From Methylobacterium oryzae (GTDB lineage Bacteria; Pseudomonadota; Alphaproteobacteria; Rhizobiales; Beijerinckiaceae), in NCBI RefSeq assembly GCF_021398735.1, contig NZ_CP090349.1, positions 4,359,001-4,423,000 on the forward strand: a stretch of 64,000 nucleotides of DNA. Reading direction: 5' to 3'. The notes under the pieces were generated by a model that made no database searches, was not told the DNA's origin, and saw only the letters and a program-made list of their open reading frames with translations. This document shows positions 38,119-47,416 of this stretch, piece by piece (within the stretch, counting starts at the first letter, position 1; each line of letters opens with the position of its first letter). The position numbers and the translations under genes are program-made.

Positions 38119-39066
38119 ATGTCTGACCTCACCCTCAACGGCATCCCGGTCGTCGACACCTTCGCGGAGGCGTTCGACGTGGCCGGCACGGCCATCATCG
38201 TCACGAACGACACCGCCAAGTGGGCGATGATCGCCGCGACCACGATGACCGGCTTCGCCACCTCGGTGATCGGCTGCGGCGCCGAGGCCGGCATCGACGC
38301 CGAGCTGTCGCCCGAGGAGACCCCGGACGGTCGGCCGGGCGTGCGCATCCTGCTGTTCGGCTTCGAGCCGAACGGCCTCAAGGACCAGCTGATCAAGCGC
38401 GTCGGGCAGTGCATCCTCACCTGCCCGGGCACCGCCTGCTACGCGGGTGTCGACGGGCCGACCAAGATCAAGCTCGGCGGCGCGATCCGCTATTTCGGCG
38501 ACGGGTTCGCGGTGGCCAAGCGCCTGCCCGACGCCACCGGCAAGGCCCGGCGCTACTGGCGCATCCCGGTGATGGACGGCGAGTTCCTCTGCGAGGATTC
38601 GGTCCGGGCCGTCGACGGCGCGGTCGGCGGCGGCAACCTGCTGTTCCTCGGGCGGAACCACGCCGAGACGCTCAAGGTCGCCGAGATCGCCGTCGAGGCC
38701 GCCAAGGCGGTCCCGGGCGCGATCCTGCCGTTCCCGGGCGGCATCGTCCGCTCCGGCTCCAAGGTCGGCGGCCGGACCAAGGGCATGATGGCCTCGACGA
38801 ACGATGCCTACTGCCCGACCCTGAAGGGCCGCGCCGGCTCGGCGCTCCCGGCCGAGTGCGGCGTGGTGCTGGAGATCGTGATCGACGCCCTCACCTCGCA
38901 GGGCGTGTCCGACTCGATGCGCGCCGGCCTGCACGCCGCCACCGAGATCGGCGGCAAGCACGGCCTGATCGCCGTCACGGCCGGCAATTACGGCGGCAAT
39001 CTCGGCCGCCACCACTACCACCTGCGCGACCTGATCGCGCGCGACAGCGCCAAGCCGGAGGGCTGA
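38119..39066 (+). CDS. fhcD: FhcD, formyl-H4MPT:methylofuran formyltransferase
   Basis: A 315-residue protein of the Ftr family that transfers formyl from H4MPT to methylofuran. Start MSDLTLNGIPVVDTFAEAFD, then LLFGFEPNGLKDQLIKRVGQ and LTCPGTACYAGVDG are typical. The ATG at 38119 gives the standard Ftr length. Confidence 0.96.
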   Translation: MSDLTLNGIPVVDTFAEAFDVAGTAIIVTNDTAKWAMIAATTMTGFATSVIGCGAEAGIDAELSPEETPDGRPGVRILLFGFEPNGLKDQLIKRVGQCILTCPGTACYAGVDGPTKIKLGGAIRYFGDGFAVAKRLPDATGKARRYWRIPVMDGEFLCEDSVRAVDGAVGGGNLLFLGRNHAETLKVAEIAVEAAKAVPGAILPFPGGIVRSGSKVGGRTKGMMASTNDAYCPTLKGRAGSALPAECGVVLEIVIDALTSQGVSDSMRAGLHAATEIGGKHGLIAVTAGNYGGNLGRHHYHLRDLIARDSAKPEG

Positions 39067-39069
39067 GCC

Positions 39070-39864
39070 GTGAGCACCCTCACCCTGCGCGCGGCCCCGC
39101 CCGAGCGCCTGGACCTCCTGAACGTCAACCCGCGGGCGCTCAGTCGCCTGTCCCAGGGCGAGGCCGAGCGCCTCGAGATCGGGACGACCCGGACCGGCGT
39201 GCGCCTCGGCGACTGCTTCGCGGTGGCGCTGGACGGCTCCGACACCCTGACCATCGAGGGCGGCCACGAGCGCCTCGACCGGGTCGGAGCGTCGCTGTCC
39301 GAAGGTACGATCCGGGTGACCGGCGATGTCGGCCAGCGCCTCGGCGCCGGCATGGCGGGCGGCAGCCTCACCGTCACCGGCCATGCCGGACCCTACGCGG
39401 CCTCCGGTGCCACCGGTGGCACGATCACCGTCGAGGGCGATGCCGGGGACTATGCCGGTGGCGCGGTCTACGCCGCGAAGGCCGGCCTCGACGGCGCGAC
39501 GCTGATCATCCGCGGCAGCGCCGGCGCCCATCTCGGCGACCGGATGCGGCGCGGGACGATCGTGGCCGGGCGCGCGGGCGCCTTCGCGGGCTCGCGCATG
39601 ATCGCCGGCACCCTGGCGGCGCTCGCGGTGGGCGATCATCCCGGCTTCGGCATGCGCCGCGGGACGCTCCTCGTCGGCAGCCACGGCCGGATGTCGCCGA
39701 CCTTCGTGGAGACCGGGACGCACGACCTCGTGTTCCTGCGGCTGCTGGCCAAGGCCCTGCGCGGCCTGAGCGCCGAGCACGCCGACCTCCTCGGCAACCC
39801 GCTGCGCCGCTACTCCGGCGACCTCGCGACGATCGCCAAGGGCGAGATCTGGGTCGCGGCCTGA
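39070..39864 (+). CDS. fhcC: FhcC, formyltransferase/hydrolase complex subunit C
   Basis: A 264-residue right-handed beta-helix-type protein homologous to FmdC/FwdC. Gly-rich repeats of the form GDVGQRLGAGMAGGSLTVTG and GGTITVEGDAGDYAGG give the typical pattern. It starts with GTG only 3 bp after fhcD, the last gene of the operon. It completes a four-subunit Fhc complex. Confidence 0.95.
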   Translation: MSTLTLRAAPPERLDLLNVNPRALSRLSQGEAERLEIGTTRTGVRLGDCFAVALDGSDTLTIEGGHERLDRVGASLSEGTIRVTGDVGQRLGAGMAGGSLTVTGHAGPYAASGATGGTITVEGDAGDYAGGAVYAAKAGLDGATLIIRGSAGAHLGDRMRRGTIVAGRAGAFAGSRMIAGTLAALAVGDHPGFGMRRGTLLVGSHGRMSPTFVETGTHDLVFLRLLAKALRGLSAEHADLLGNPLRRYSGDLATIAKGEIWVAA

Positions 39865-39948
39865 CGCCGCCTGGGCAAGGGGCGTGGACGCGTCCTATGC
39901 TCCCCGCCAAGCCGGCCCGCACGAGGCCGGCAGCCCGGGGAGGCGCCC

Positions 39949-40155
39949 ATGCTGCTGCTGCTGTCGATCTGTCTCGTCGCCCAGCCCTCGACCTGCCGCG
40001 AGGACCGGATCGAGATGTCCTTCGAGAGATCGAGCCCCTTCGTGTGCCTGCGCAACTCGCAGAGCGCGCTCGCGACGTGGCAGGCGGCGCATCCGGAATG
40101 GCACGTGGAGCGGTGGCGCTGCGCCGCGAAGGGCAGCCTGCCGAAGGACCTGTGA
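39949..40155 (+). CDS. Small Cys-containing secreted protein, 68 residues
   Basis: A short protein with an N-terminal hydrophobic stretch (LLLLLSICLVAQPSTC) and cysteines at about 8, 16, 33 and 58 (SPFVCLRN, VERWRCAA). Similar small proteins with the pattern Cys...SFE..SP..C...W..RW.C are frequent in Rhizobiales; function is unknown. It lies between fhcC and mxbD in the same orientation. Confidence 0.65.
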   Translation: MLLLLSICLVAQPSTCREDRIEMSFERSSPFVCLRNSQSALATWQAAHPEWHVERWRCAAKGSLPKDL

Positions 40156-40233
40156 CGGGACCTTGGTTCGGCGCTCCGGCGGTGCCATGCTCGGGCCCGC
40201 CTGCACGGCGGGATTGAGGTCGGGACGGGGACG

Positions 40234-41892
40234 ATGCGCTCGCTGAAGGTCCGCTTCGCGCTGCTGCTCGGCGGCACCGCCATCGTGGTGATGCTGGCCG
40301 CCGCGGCCGCCTTGGCGGCCATCGGGGCGGCGGAGCGCACCGTCGACCGGACCCTCGAGGCCCAGCGGCGCCTGGAGCTGCTGGCCGAGCTGTCCGGCCG
40401 CCTCACGCAGTTCGGTCTCGCGGCGGTGGAGACCGTCGGCAATCCCGACGGCCAGCCCGAGGCGATGGCGATCGCCCGCGACAACGCCGACCGCGCCCTG
40501 GCCACCGTGGACGAGGCGCTCGCCAAGAGCTTCCCGCCGAGCGACGACCCGGCCGACCGGATGCAGTACGCCGCCCGCACCCGCCCCATGGCGCAGCTGC
40601 GCGCGGCGCGCGCCGTGTTGGACCGGCAGGTGTCGCTGATCAGCCGCCAGACCGAGCCGGAGCGGCGTCAGGACGCGATCAAGGGCGCGCTCAACGGTTT
40701 CGGTGCCATGACCGGCCAGCCGCTCTCCTTCCTGATCGAGGCCGAGCGGCGCAGCATGGCGCTCGGCTCCGAGGAGGCCCGGGCGCTCTCGGAGCGCCTG
40801 CGGGTGGCGGCCGCCGCCGCTGTGGCCGCGGCCCTCGTGCTGCTGGCGATCCTCTACCGCGGCGTCACCCGGCCGACCCTGGCCCGCATCGAGGAGGTCC
40901 GCCGCGCCGCGAGCGCCATCGGCCACGGCGCCCTGGATACGCGCCTCTCCGTCGCCACGCGGGACGAGCTCGGCCTGCTCATGACCAACGTCAACCGCAT
41001 GGCCGCCCGCCTCGCTCGCCGGGAATCGCGGGTCGCGGCCGACCGGGCGGCGCTGGAGGACACCGTGGCGGCCCGCACCGCCGATCTGCGCGCCGCCAAC
41101 GCCCGGCTCGAGGCCGTCGATCAGTCCCGCCGCCGCTTCTTCGCCGATGTCAGCCACGAACTGCGCACGCCCCTGACGGTGATCCTGGGCGAGTGCGACC
41201 TCGCCCTGCGCGGCGCGTCCCGGGGCACCGATCCGGGACCGGTCTTCGCGACGATCAAGAAGCGGGCGCAGCGCCTCAAGCTGCGCGTCGAGGACCTGCT
41301 GCGCGTCGCGCGCTCGGAATCCGGCGAGATCGCGTTCGACAAGCGCCGCCTGGGGCTCGCCCAGGTCCTGGCGGAGGCCGTGGACAACATGAGCTCCGAG
41401 GCGGCGCGGCGCCGGGTGGGCCTCACCCTCGATCCCGGCACCCGCGACGTCGAGAGCCTCGCCGACCGCGAGTGGATGCGCCAGACCGTCGAGAGCCTCG
41501 TCGACAACGCGCTCCGCCACGCCGCCGGCCTCACCCGGGTCGAGGTCGCCCTGGCGGCAGGGCCCGGACCGGTCGGACGGATCACCATCACGGATGACGG
41601 ACCGGGCTTCGGCGCGCCGGAGGACGCGCTGTTCGAGCGCTTCAAGCGCGGCTCGGGCGCCGGACCGGACGAGACCGGGTTCGGCATCGGGCTCGCGCTG
41701 GCGCGGTGGATCGTGGAGCAGCACGGCGGCACGATCCGGCTCGGCCCCGGGCCGGACGGGCGCGGGGCCCGGGTCACCCTGGACATCCCGGCCTGCGATC
41801 CGGCATGGGAGACGGGCCCGGTCGACGGCGCTGCCGTTGGCGCCCAAGTGGGCGCCCAACTGGGCGCGCAGGTGAAGGAGTCGGCCGCATGA
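40234..41892 (+). CDS. mxbD: Membrane sensor histidine kinase (MxbD-like)
   Basis: A 552-residue kinase with N-terminal membrane segment (about 8-29), periplasmic sensor of about 150 residues, second segment (about 190-208), HAMP linker, and HisKA box FADVSHELRTPLTVILGECD. The ATPase domain has SLVDNALRHA, TDDGPGFGAP and FGIGLALARWIVEQHGG. In AM1 the pair mxbD-mxbM lies between the fhc and pqq genes and controls methanol oxidation; position here matches, so the name is inferred from context and memory. It overlaps the response regulator gene by 4 bp. A GAQV-type triple repeat sits at its C-terminus. Confidence 0.78.
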   Translation: MRSLKVRFALLLGGTAIVVMLAAAAALAAIGAAERTVDRTLEAQRRLELLAELSGRLTQFGLAAVETVGNPDGQPEAMAIARDNADRALATVDEALAKSFPPSDDPADRMQYAARTRPMAQLRAARAVLDRQVSLISRQTEPERRQDAIKGALNGFGAMTGQPLSFLIEAERRSMALGSEEARALSERLRVAAAAAVAAALVLLAILYRGVTRPTLARIEEVRRAASAIGHGALDTRLSVATRDELGLLMTNVNRMAARLARRESRVAADRAALEDTVAARTADLRAANARLEAVDQSRRRFFADVSHELRTPLTVILGECDLALRGASRGTDPGPVFATIKKRAQRLKLRVEDLLRVARSESGEIAFDKRRLGLAQVLAEAVDNMSSEAARRRVGLTLDPGTRDVESLADREWMRQTVESLVDNALRHAAGLTRVEVALAAGPGPVGRITITDDGPGFGAPEDALFERFKRGSGAGPDETGFGIGLALARWIVEQHGGTIRLGPGPDGRGARVTLDIPACDPAWETGPVDGAAVGAQVGAQLGAQVKESAA

Positions 41893-42593
41893 CGCGGATC
41901 CTGATCGTCGAGGACGATATCGACATCCGCGGCCTCCTCGCCCGAGGGCTCGAGGCCGAGGGATTCGAGGTCGGGACGGCGGCCTGCGTCGACGAGGCCC
42001 TGAAGGCGGCCCACGACCCGGCCCCCGGCGCGGTGCTGCTCGACATCAACCTCCCGGACGGTTCGGGCCACGACGTCTGCCGGTCCCTGCGCGAGGGCGG
42101 CTTCCCGGGCGCGATCCTGTTCCTCTCGGCCCGCGACGAGATCCGCGACCGGGCCGAGGGCCTGGCGCTCGGCGCCGACGACTACATCATCAAGCCCTTC
42201 GAGTTCGACGAGCTGGTCGCGCGCCTGCGGACCCACCTGATGCGCCGCGAGCAGGCGGAGGCGCCGCGCTCGCGCATCACCGCCGGCAAGCTGATGCTCG
42301 ACCTCGAGACCCGGCAGGCGAGCTGCGGCGAGGCGAGCGCCCGCCTCACGCCCCGCGAGGCCGACCTGCTGGCCATGCTGATGGAGAATATCGGCAAGCC
42401 GGTCTCGCGCGCCGACATCTTCGACCGGCTGTGGGCGAGCCAGGGCGGGCTCTCCCTCAACGTGGTCGACGTATATATCGGCTACCTGCGCTCCAAGATG
42501 GCCGATTTCGTGCGCTACGGCGGGCCCGGCCTCGTCACCGTGCGGGGTAAAGGATTCATGCTGGAACTGCGCGGTCCCGACTTCCGCCAGTAG
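41889..42593 (+). CDS. mxbM: OmpR-type response regulator (MxbM-like)
   Basis: A 234-residue regulator with an N-terminal receiver (LIVEDDIDIRGLLARGLEAE; phosphoacceptor Asp in AVLLDINLPDG; lysine in DDYIIKPFEFDE) and a C-terminal winged helix (TPREADLLAMLMENIGKPVS, then NVVDVYIGYLRSKM). The ATG at 41889 overlaps the kinase stop. As MxbM it would activate methanol-oxidation and PQQ genes; the adjacent pqqA upstream region holds a tandem direct repeat of the kind OmpR-family proteins bind. Confidence 0.8.
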   Translation: MTRILIVEDDIDIRGLLARGLEAEGFEVGTAACVDEALKAAHDPAPGAVLLDINLPDGSGHDVCRSLREGGFPGAILFLSARDEIRDRAEGLALGADDYIIKPFEFDELVARLRTHLMRREQAEAPRSRITAGKLMLDLETRQASCGEASARLTPREADLLAMLMENIGKPVSRADIFDRLWASQGGLSLNVVDVYIGYLRSKMADFVRYGGPGLVTVRGKGFMLELRGPDFRQ

Positions 42594-42755
42594 GCCCCTG
42601 TACTTTAGTCGCAGGCCCGCCCATTTCGCGATGGTTTCCGGACGCTTAGGAAGTCTCTCACGAAAAATTTGGGAGGATCCGGCAACTTAGTGCTTGAAGC
42701 CCGCGCGTGAATCGTCGATACCTCTCCGGCGCCGGAAATGAGAGCGCCATCAGTG

Positions 42756-42777
42756 TCTTAGGGTCCTCTTAGGAACC
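42756..42777 (+). promoter_or_regulatory. 11-bp tandem direct repeat upstream of pqqA
   Basis: TCTTAGGGTCC followed at once by TCTTAGGAACC (8 of 11 positions or more shared). A third CTTAGGAAG lies at 42645-42653. The repeats end 40 bp before the pqqA ATG and 15 bp before TAGATG (42793-42798), a possible -10 box. Tandem sites at one helical turn are typical for OmpR-type regulators, one of which is encoded just upstream. The rest of the gap 42594-42817 shows nothing else. Confidence 0.5.
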
Positions 42778-42817
42778 GCGTGACACTCGGTGTAGATGTT
42801 GCCTGAGGAGAAACACC

Positions 42818-42907
42818 ATGAAGTGGGCTGCCCCGATCGTGTCCGAGATCTGCGTCGGCATGGAAGTGACGAGCTACGAGTCGGCCGAGATCGACACCTT
42901 CAACTGA
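42818..42907 (+). CDS. pqqA: PqqA, PQQ precursor peptide
   Basis: A 29-residue peptide beginning MKWAAPIVSEICVGMEVTSY. Glu16 and Tyr20 stand in the required E-x3-Y spacing; PqqE/PqqD cross-link these residues as the first step of PQQ synthesis. A strong TGAGGAG ribosome site lies 7-10 nt before the ATG. It is followed 33 bp later by pqqB. Confidence 0.97.
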   Translation: MKWAAPIVSEICVGMEVTSYESAEIDTFN

Positions 42908-42940
42908 GTTTCACGGGCCGGGGATCTCGGGAGCCGCACC

Positions 42941-43840
42941 ATGCGCGTCGTGATCCTCGGTTCCGCGGCCGGCGGCGGCCTTCCCCAGTGGAATTGCCGC
43001 TGCCCCATCTGCACGCTGGCGCGGTCCGAGTCGGACCGGGTGCGGCCCCGGACCCAGTCGAGCATCGCGGTCTCCGCGGACGGGTCGGACTGGCTGCTGA
43101 TCAACGCCTCGCCGGACATCCGGCAACAGCTCTTCGACAATGCGCAGATGCATCCGCGCGAGGGTCTGCGCCACTCGCCGATCCGCGCCGTGCTCCTGAC
43201 CAACGGCGACGTCGACCATGTCGCGGGTCTCCTGACCCTGCGCGAAGGTCAGCCCTACACGCTCTATGGCACGCGCGGGATCCTCGATTCGGTCAACGCC
43301 AACCGCGTCTTCGACGTGATGGCCGAGGGCGTGGTCGCCCGTCGGCCGATCGGCATGGACCAGCGCTTCGAGCCCCTCCCCGGCCTGTCGGTCACCCTCT
43401 TCCCGGTTCCCGGCAAGGTGCCGCTCTGGCTGGAGGACGAGACCATGCAGATCGGCGCCGAGACCGAGACCACGGTCGGCGCCCTGATCGAAGCCGGCGG
43501 CCGGCGCCTCGCCTACATTCCCGGATGTGCCCGGGTGACGGACGGTCTGCGCGCGCGCATCGCCGGCGTGGACGCGCTGCTCTTCGACGGAACCGTCCTG
43601 CACGACGACGACATGATCCGGGCCGGCGTCGGCACCAAGACCGGCTGGCGCATGGGTCACGTGCCGATGCGCGGCGAGAACGGCTCGATCGAGGCCCTGG
43701 CTTCGGTCGAGATCGGGCGCCGCGTCTTCGTGCACATCAACAACACGAACCCGGTCCTGGTCGAGGGCTCGCCGGAGCGGGCCGATGTCGAGGCGGCCGG
43801 CTGGACCGTGGCGCATGACGGGCTGGGTCTGACGCTCTAG
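42941..43840 (+). CDS. pqqB: PqqB, metallo-beta-lactamase-fold PQQ synthesis protein
   Basis: The 299-residue protein has VILGSAAGGGLPQWNCRCPICT near the start in two parts (VILGSAAGGGLPQWN and CRCPICTLARS), NGDVDHVAGLLTLRE, and the C-terminal GHVPMRGENGSIE. PqqB is thought to hydroxylate the cross-linked tyrosine intermediate. Family length and motifs are complete. pqqC/D follows after 186 bp, a gap that may hold its own promoter. Confidence 0.96.
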   Translation: MRVVILGSAAGGGLPQWNCRCPICTLARSESDRVRPRTQSSIAVSADGSDWLLINASPDIRQQLFDNAQMHPREGLRHSPIRAVLLTNGDVDHVAGLLTLREGQPYTLYGTRGILDSVNANRVFDVMAEGVVARRPIGMDQRFEPLPGLSVTLFPVPGKVPLWLEDETMQIGAETETTVGALIEAGGRRLAYIPGCARVTDGLRARIAGVDALLFDGTVLHDDDMIRAGVGTKTGWRMGHVPMRGENGSIEALASVEIGRRVFVHINNTNPVLVEGSPERADVEAAGWTVAHDGLGLTL

Positions 43841-43911
43841 GACGCCGCGCCGACGGCCTGCCGGATCCCCGCGCCGCGGCCTTATGCGCGACGGACGCTC
43901 GCCGGCGATGG

Positions 43912-43940
43912 TTGGGCGCCCGGGGGGACGGCACTATATC
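43912..43940 (+). promoter_or_regulatory. Possible sigma70-type promoter before pqqC/D
   Basis: TTGGGC, a 17-bp spacer and TATATC, 87 bp upstream of the pqqC/D ATG in the 186-bp pqqB-pqqC/D gap. The spacing is ideal; the hexamers are partial matches. Confidence 0.4.
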
Positions 43941-44026
43941 GTGGCTGAGCCCGGACAGTCGCCCCGCGCACGAGGGCGGGATCGGAACACAGGAAACGCG
44001 ACCTGAGGACGGACGCCGGACACGCC

Positions 44027-45112
44027 ATGAACGCCATTTTCCCGACCCCCGATGCCGCCGACAGCCAGCGTCTCCTGAGTCCCGAGGAACTGGAGGCGGC
44101 CCTGCGCGACATCGGCGCGCGCCGCTACCACAACCTGCACCCGTTCCACCGGCTGCTGCACGACGGCAAGCTGTCGAAGGACCAGGTCCGGGCCTGGGCG
44201 CTGAATCGCTACTACTACCAGGCGATGATTCCGGTGAAGGACGCCGCCGTGCTGGCGCGGATGACCGACGCGTCGCTGCGGCGGATCTGGCGCCAGCGGA
44301 TCGTCGACCACGACGGCGACCACGAGGGTGACGGCGGCATCGAGCGCTGGCTCAAGCTGGCCGAGGGCGTCGGCTTCGACCGCGACTACGTGCTGTCGAC
44401 CCGCGGCATCCTGTCGGCCACGAAGTTCTCGGTCGAGGCCTACGTCCACTTCGTCTCCGAGCGGACGCTCCTGGAGGCGATCGCCTCGTCGCTGACCGAG
44501 ATGTTCTCGCCGACGATCATCTCCGAGCGCGTGGCCGGGATGCTGAAGAACTACGACTTCATCACCAAGGACACGCTGGCCTATTTCGACAAGCGCCTGA
44601 CCCAGGCGCCGCGGGACGCGGACTTCGCCCTGGACTACGTCAAGCAGCACGCCACGACGCCGGAGCTGCAGCGGCAGGCGATGGCGGCGCTGACGTTCAA
44701 GTGCACCGTGCTGTGGACGCAGCTCGACGCCCTGTACTTCGCCTACGTGGCCCCCGGCATGGTCCCGCCGGACGCGTGGCAGCCCGGCGAGGGTCTGGTG
44801 GCCGAGGCGTCTCAGGCCAAGCCGGGAGCGGCCGGCGGGAAGATGGCGGCCGGCGACCGACCGCGGTTGCCGCGCGGCGTCCGGCTGCGCAACGACGAGA
44901 CCCGCGGCAAGTGGGTCCTGCTCGCCCCCGAGCGCACCTTCGACCTCGACGACAACGCCGTGGCGGTCCTGAAGCTCGTGGACGGCGCGCGGAGCGTCGC
45001 CGACATCGCGGACGAGCTGGGCAAGACCTACGCGGCCGATCCCCGCGCCATCGAGGCCGACATCCTGGTGATGCTCGACGGCCTCGCGGAGAAACGGGTT
45101 CTCGAGCGATGA
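44027..45112 (+). CDS. pqqCD: PqqC/D fusion: PQQ synthase plus PqqA chaperone
   Basis: A 361-residue fusion. The first 245 residues are PqqC, the oxidase that closes the PQQ rings ([53 protein letters not shown]). From about residue 285 comes PqqD ([20 protein letters not shown], then [19 protein letters not shown]), which presents PqqA to PqqE. The same fusion is known from Methylobacterium. The start ATG at 44027 gives the family N-terminus; it overlaps pqqE by 4 bp. Confidence 0.96.
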   Translation: MNAIFPTPDAADSQRLLSPEELEAALRDIGARRYHNLHPFHRLLHDGKLSKDQVRAWALNRYYYQAMIPVKDAAVLARMTDASLRRIWRQRIVDHDGDHEGDGGIERWLKLAEGVGFDRDYVLSTRGILSATKFSVEAYVHFVSERTLLEAIASSLTEMFSPTIISERVAGMLKNYDFITKDTLAYFDKRLTQAPRDADFALDYVKQHATTPELQRQAMAALTFKCTVLWTQLDALYFAYVAPGMVPPDAWQPGEGLVAEASQAKPGAAGGKMAAGDRPRLPRGVRLRNDETRGKWVLLAPERTFDLDDNAVAVLKLVDGARSVADIADELGKTYAADPRAIEADILVMLDGLAEKRVLER

Positions 45113-46254
45113 ACGCGCTGACGCCGAACCGCCCCGACGCGCCGGCCCCGGTCGGTCTGCTCGCCGAGCTGACCCATCGCTGCCCGCTGCGCTGCCCGTA
45201 CTGCTCGAACCCGCTGGAGCTCGACCGGCGGTCGGGCGAGCTCGACACGCAGACGTGGCAGCGCGTGCTCGGGGAGGCGGCGGCGCTCGGCGTCCTGCAC
45301 GTGCACCTGTCCGGCGGCGAGCCGACGGCGCGCAACGACATCGTCGAGATCACCAAGACCTGCGCCGATCTGGGCCTGTACTCGAACCTGATCACGTCCG
45401 GCGTCGGCGGGGCGCTGGGCAAGCTGCAGGCACTCTACGACGTCGGCCTCGACCATGTGCAGCTGTCGGTGCAGGGCGTCGACGCGCAGAACGCCGAGAA
45501 GATCGGCGGCCTGAAGAACGCGCAGCCGCAGAAGTTCGAGTTCGCCGCCAAGGTGGTCGCGCTCGGCCTGCCCCTCACGCTGAATTCGGTGATCCACCGC
45601 GGCAACATCCACGAGGTGGCGGGCTTCATCGATCTCGCGGTGAAGATGGGCGCCAAGCGGCTCGAGGTGGCGCACACGCAGTATTACGGCTGGGCCTACG
45701 TCAACCGGGCGGCGCTGATGCCCGACAAGGCGCAGGTGGACGAGTCGATCCGGATCGTCGAGGCGGCCCGGGAGCGCCTGAAGGGCCAGCTCGTCATCGA
45801 CCTCGTCGTGCCCGACTATTACGCGAAGTACCCGAAGGCCTGCGCGGGCGGCTGGGGCCGCAAGCTGATGAACGTCACGCCCCAGGGCAAGGTCCTGCCC
45901 TGCCACGCGGCCGAGACGATCCCGGGGCTGGAGTTCTGGAACGTCAACGACCGCTCGCTCGGCGAGATCTGGCGCGACTCGCCGGCCTTCACGGCCTATC
46001 GCGGCACCGACTGGATGAAGGAGCCCTGCCGCTCCTGCGACCGGCGCGAGAAGGACTGGGGCGGCTGCCGCTGCCAGGCGCTCGCGCTCGCCGGCGACGC
46101 GGCGGCCACGGACCCGGCCTGCTCGCTCTCGCCGCTCCACGCCAAGGTGCGGGCGCTCGCCACCGAGGAGGCGGCTGAGAACCCGCCCGACTACGTCTAC
46201 CGGACGATCGGCAGCAACGTCCGGTCGCCGCTCAAGGAGGAAGTGAACTCGTGA
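45109..46254 (+). CDS. pqqE: PqqE, radical SAM enzyme cross-linking PqqA
   Basis: A 381-residue radical SAM protein with the C-x3-C-x2-C cluster site at residues 25, 29 and 32 ([13 protein letters not shown]). [15 protein letters not shown] and the C-terminal SPASM cysteines ([38 protein letters not shown]) are present. It forms the Glu-Tyr carbon-carbon bond in PqqA with PqqD. The start ATG at 45109 overlaps pqqC/D; its stop overlaps the next gene (GTGA). Confidence 0.96.
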   Translation: MNALTPNRPDAPAPVGLLAELTHRCPLRCPYCSNPLELDRRSGELDTQTWQRVLGEAAALGVLHVHLSGGEPTARNDIVEITKTCADLGLYSNLITSGVGGALGKLQALYDVGLDHVQLSVQGVDAQNAEKIGGLKNAQPQKFEFAAKVVALGLPLTLNSVIHRGNIHEVAGFIDLAVKMGAKRLEVAHTQYYGWAYVNRAALMPDKAQVDESIRIVEAARERLKGQLVIDLVVPDYYAKYPKACAGGWGRKLMNVTPQGKVLPCHAAETIPGLEFWNVNDRSLGEIWRDSPAFTAYRGTDWMKEPCRSCDRREKDWGGCRCQALALAGDAAATDPACSLSPLHAKVRALATEEAAENPPDYVYRTIGSNVRSPLKEEVNS

Positions 46255-46976
46255 GAAGTCTTGTCGTGAGGGGCCTCGCCGCGACGTCGGTCGCGCTGGC
46301 TCTGGCCGCGCTGCCGGCCCTCGCCGAGGACGCGCCGAAGCCCGCCACCGTCACCCCGGCGAACGCCGCTGCCCCGCCCTCCGCGGCGGATCTGCTGTTC
46401 GACCAGCCGCACATGAAGAACACGGCCGCGGGCTCGACGCTGACCTACGATTACCTGCGCCGCTCGGGGATCTCGAAGGGGCCGTTCGGGGCGCCGCTCG
46501 AGGACACGATCCAGCTGAAGGTGACGCCCGGGAAGACCACCGAGGGCCGCGACATCAGCGTCGTGATGTTCTCCGGGCTGAACCGGATGCCGGCCGGCCC
46601 GTTCGAGGACATGGCGGGCAACCCGGTCGTCTCGCTGTTCCTGGAGAACCATCTCCGGGCCGTCGCGAAGGTGCTGGAGGCGAACCCGCGCTACCTCAAG
46701 CTCGCGATCCGCAAGGGCCTGCGCGAGAAGGCGACGGTGACGCCGACCAAGGTGGATATCGGCGGCCGCGAGGTCGACGGCTGGCGCGTGGTCACCAAGC
46801 CGTTCGCGGGCGACGCGATGGCGCAGCGCATGCGCGGCATGGACGACATGACCTATACCTTCGTCACCGCGCCCTCGGTGCCGGGCGAGATCGTCTCGAT
46901 CGAGGCGTCGTCGAAGAGCCCGGACGGCGGCGAGCTGCTTGAGGAGAAGCTGAGCTATGATCAGAAGGCTGGCTGA
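46251..46976 (+). CDS. Secreted protein of unknown function coupled to pqqE
   Basis: A 241-residue protein with a signal peptide ([18 protein letters not shown]) and a predicted mature periplasmic beta-rich domain ([59 protein letters not shown]). I recognise no family. It starts with GTG in a GTGA overlap with the pqqE stop and overlaps the next gene by 20 bp, so translation of all three is coupled. Location in a PQQ operon suggests a job in PQQ or methanol dehydrogenase handling in the periplasm. Confidence 0.8.
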   Translation: MRSLVVRGLAATSVALALAALPALAEDAPKPATVTPANAAAPPSAADLLFDQPHMKNTAAGSTLTYDYLRRSGISKGPFGAPLEDTIQLKVTPGKTTEGRDISVVMFSGLNRMPAGPFEDMAGNPVVSLFLENHLRAVAKVLEANPRYLKLAIRKGLREKATVTPTKVDIGGREVDGWRVVTKPFAGDAMAQRMRGMDDMTYTFVTAPSVPGEIVSIEASSKSPDGGELLEEKLSYDQKAG

Positions 46977-47319
46977 ACGGAGCGCGCTGGCCGCCCTCGC
47001 CCTGACGCTGTCGGGCCTGGCCGGCTGGGCCGCCGAGGAGAACGATTATCCGACCGACGCGCGGGTCGACTACGTGTTCGGCTGCATGGCCGCCAACGGC
47101 CAGACCCGCGAGAGCCTGCAGAAATGCTCGTGCTCGCTGGACCAGCTCGCCGCGATCCTCCCCTACGACAAGTACGTTCAGGCGAGCACGGTGCTCTCGA
47201 TGCGGCAGGGCATCGGCAACCGGGCGAACGAGTTCAAGTCGACCAAGATCTTCGACGACAAGGTCGCGGAGCTGCGCCGCGCCCAGGCCGAGGCCGAGAT
47301 CCGCTGCTACCACGGCTGA
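46957..47319 (+). CDS. Secreted four-cysteine protein of unknown function in the pqq operon
   Basis: A 120-residue protein with a signal peptide (ALAALALTLSGLAGWAAEE). The mature part has cysteines in YVFGCMAANG, LQKCSCSLDQL and EIRCYHG and looks helical. Four cysteines could form two disulfides or bind a metal; no CxxCH heme site exists. It overlaps the preceding gene by 20 bp. I recognise no family. A hairpin (47343-47365) follows. Confidence 0.78.
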   Translation: MIRRLAERSALAALALTLSGLAGWAAEENDYPTDARVDYVFGCMAANGQTRESLQKCSCSLDQLAAILPYDKYVQASTVLSMRQGIGNRANEFKSTKIFDDKVAELRRAQAEAEIRCYHG

Positions 47320-47342
47320 CGGGCAGGTCTGAGCCGCACGGC

Positions 47343-47365
47343 GAGGCCGGCGTTGCGCCGGCCTC
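47343..47365. terminator. Hairpin after the pqq operon
   Basis: A perfect 10-bp stem (GAGGCCGGCG, loop TTG, CGCCGGCCTC) 24 bp after the last pqq-operon gene and 52 bp before folP. No T tract follows. It may end the pqq transcript or stabilise its 3' end. Confidence 0.6.
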
Positions 47366-47416
47366 CCGATTCGCGCACACCGGCTCCCGAACCGCGCTCG
47401 TGAACGGGACCCGCCT

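Noticed and set aside
42908..42940. Attenuator hairpin between pqqA and pqqB
   Set aside because: Such hairpins are sometimes described, but no stable stem could be drawn in these 33 bp.
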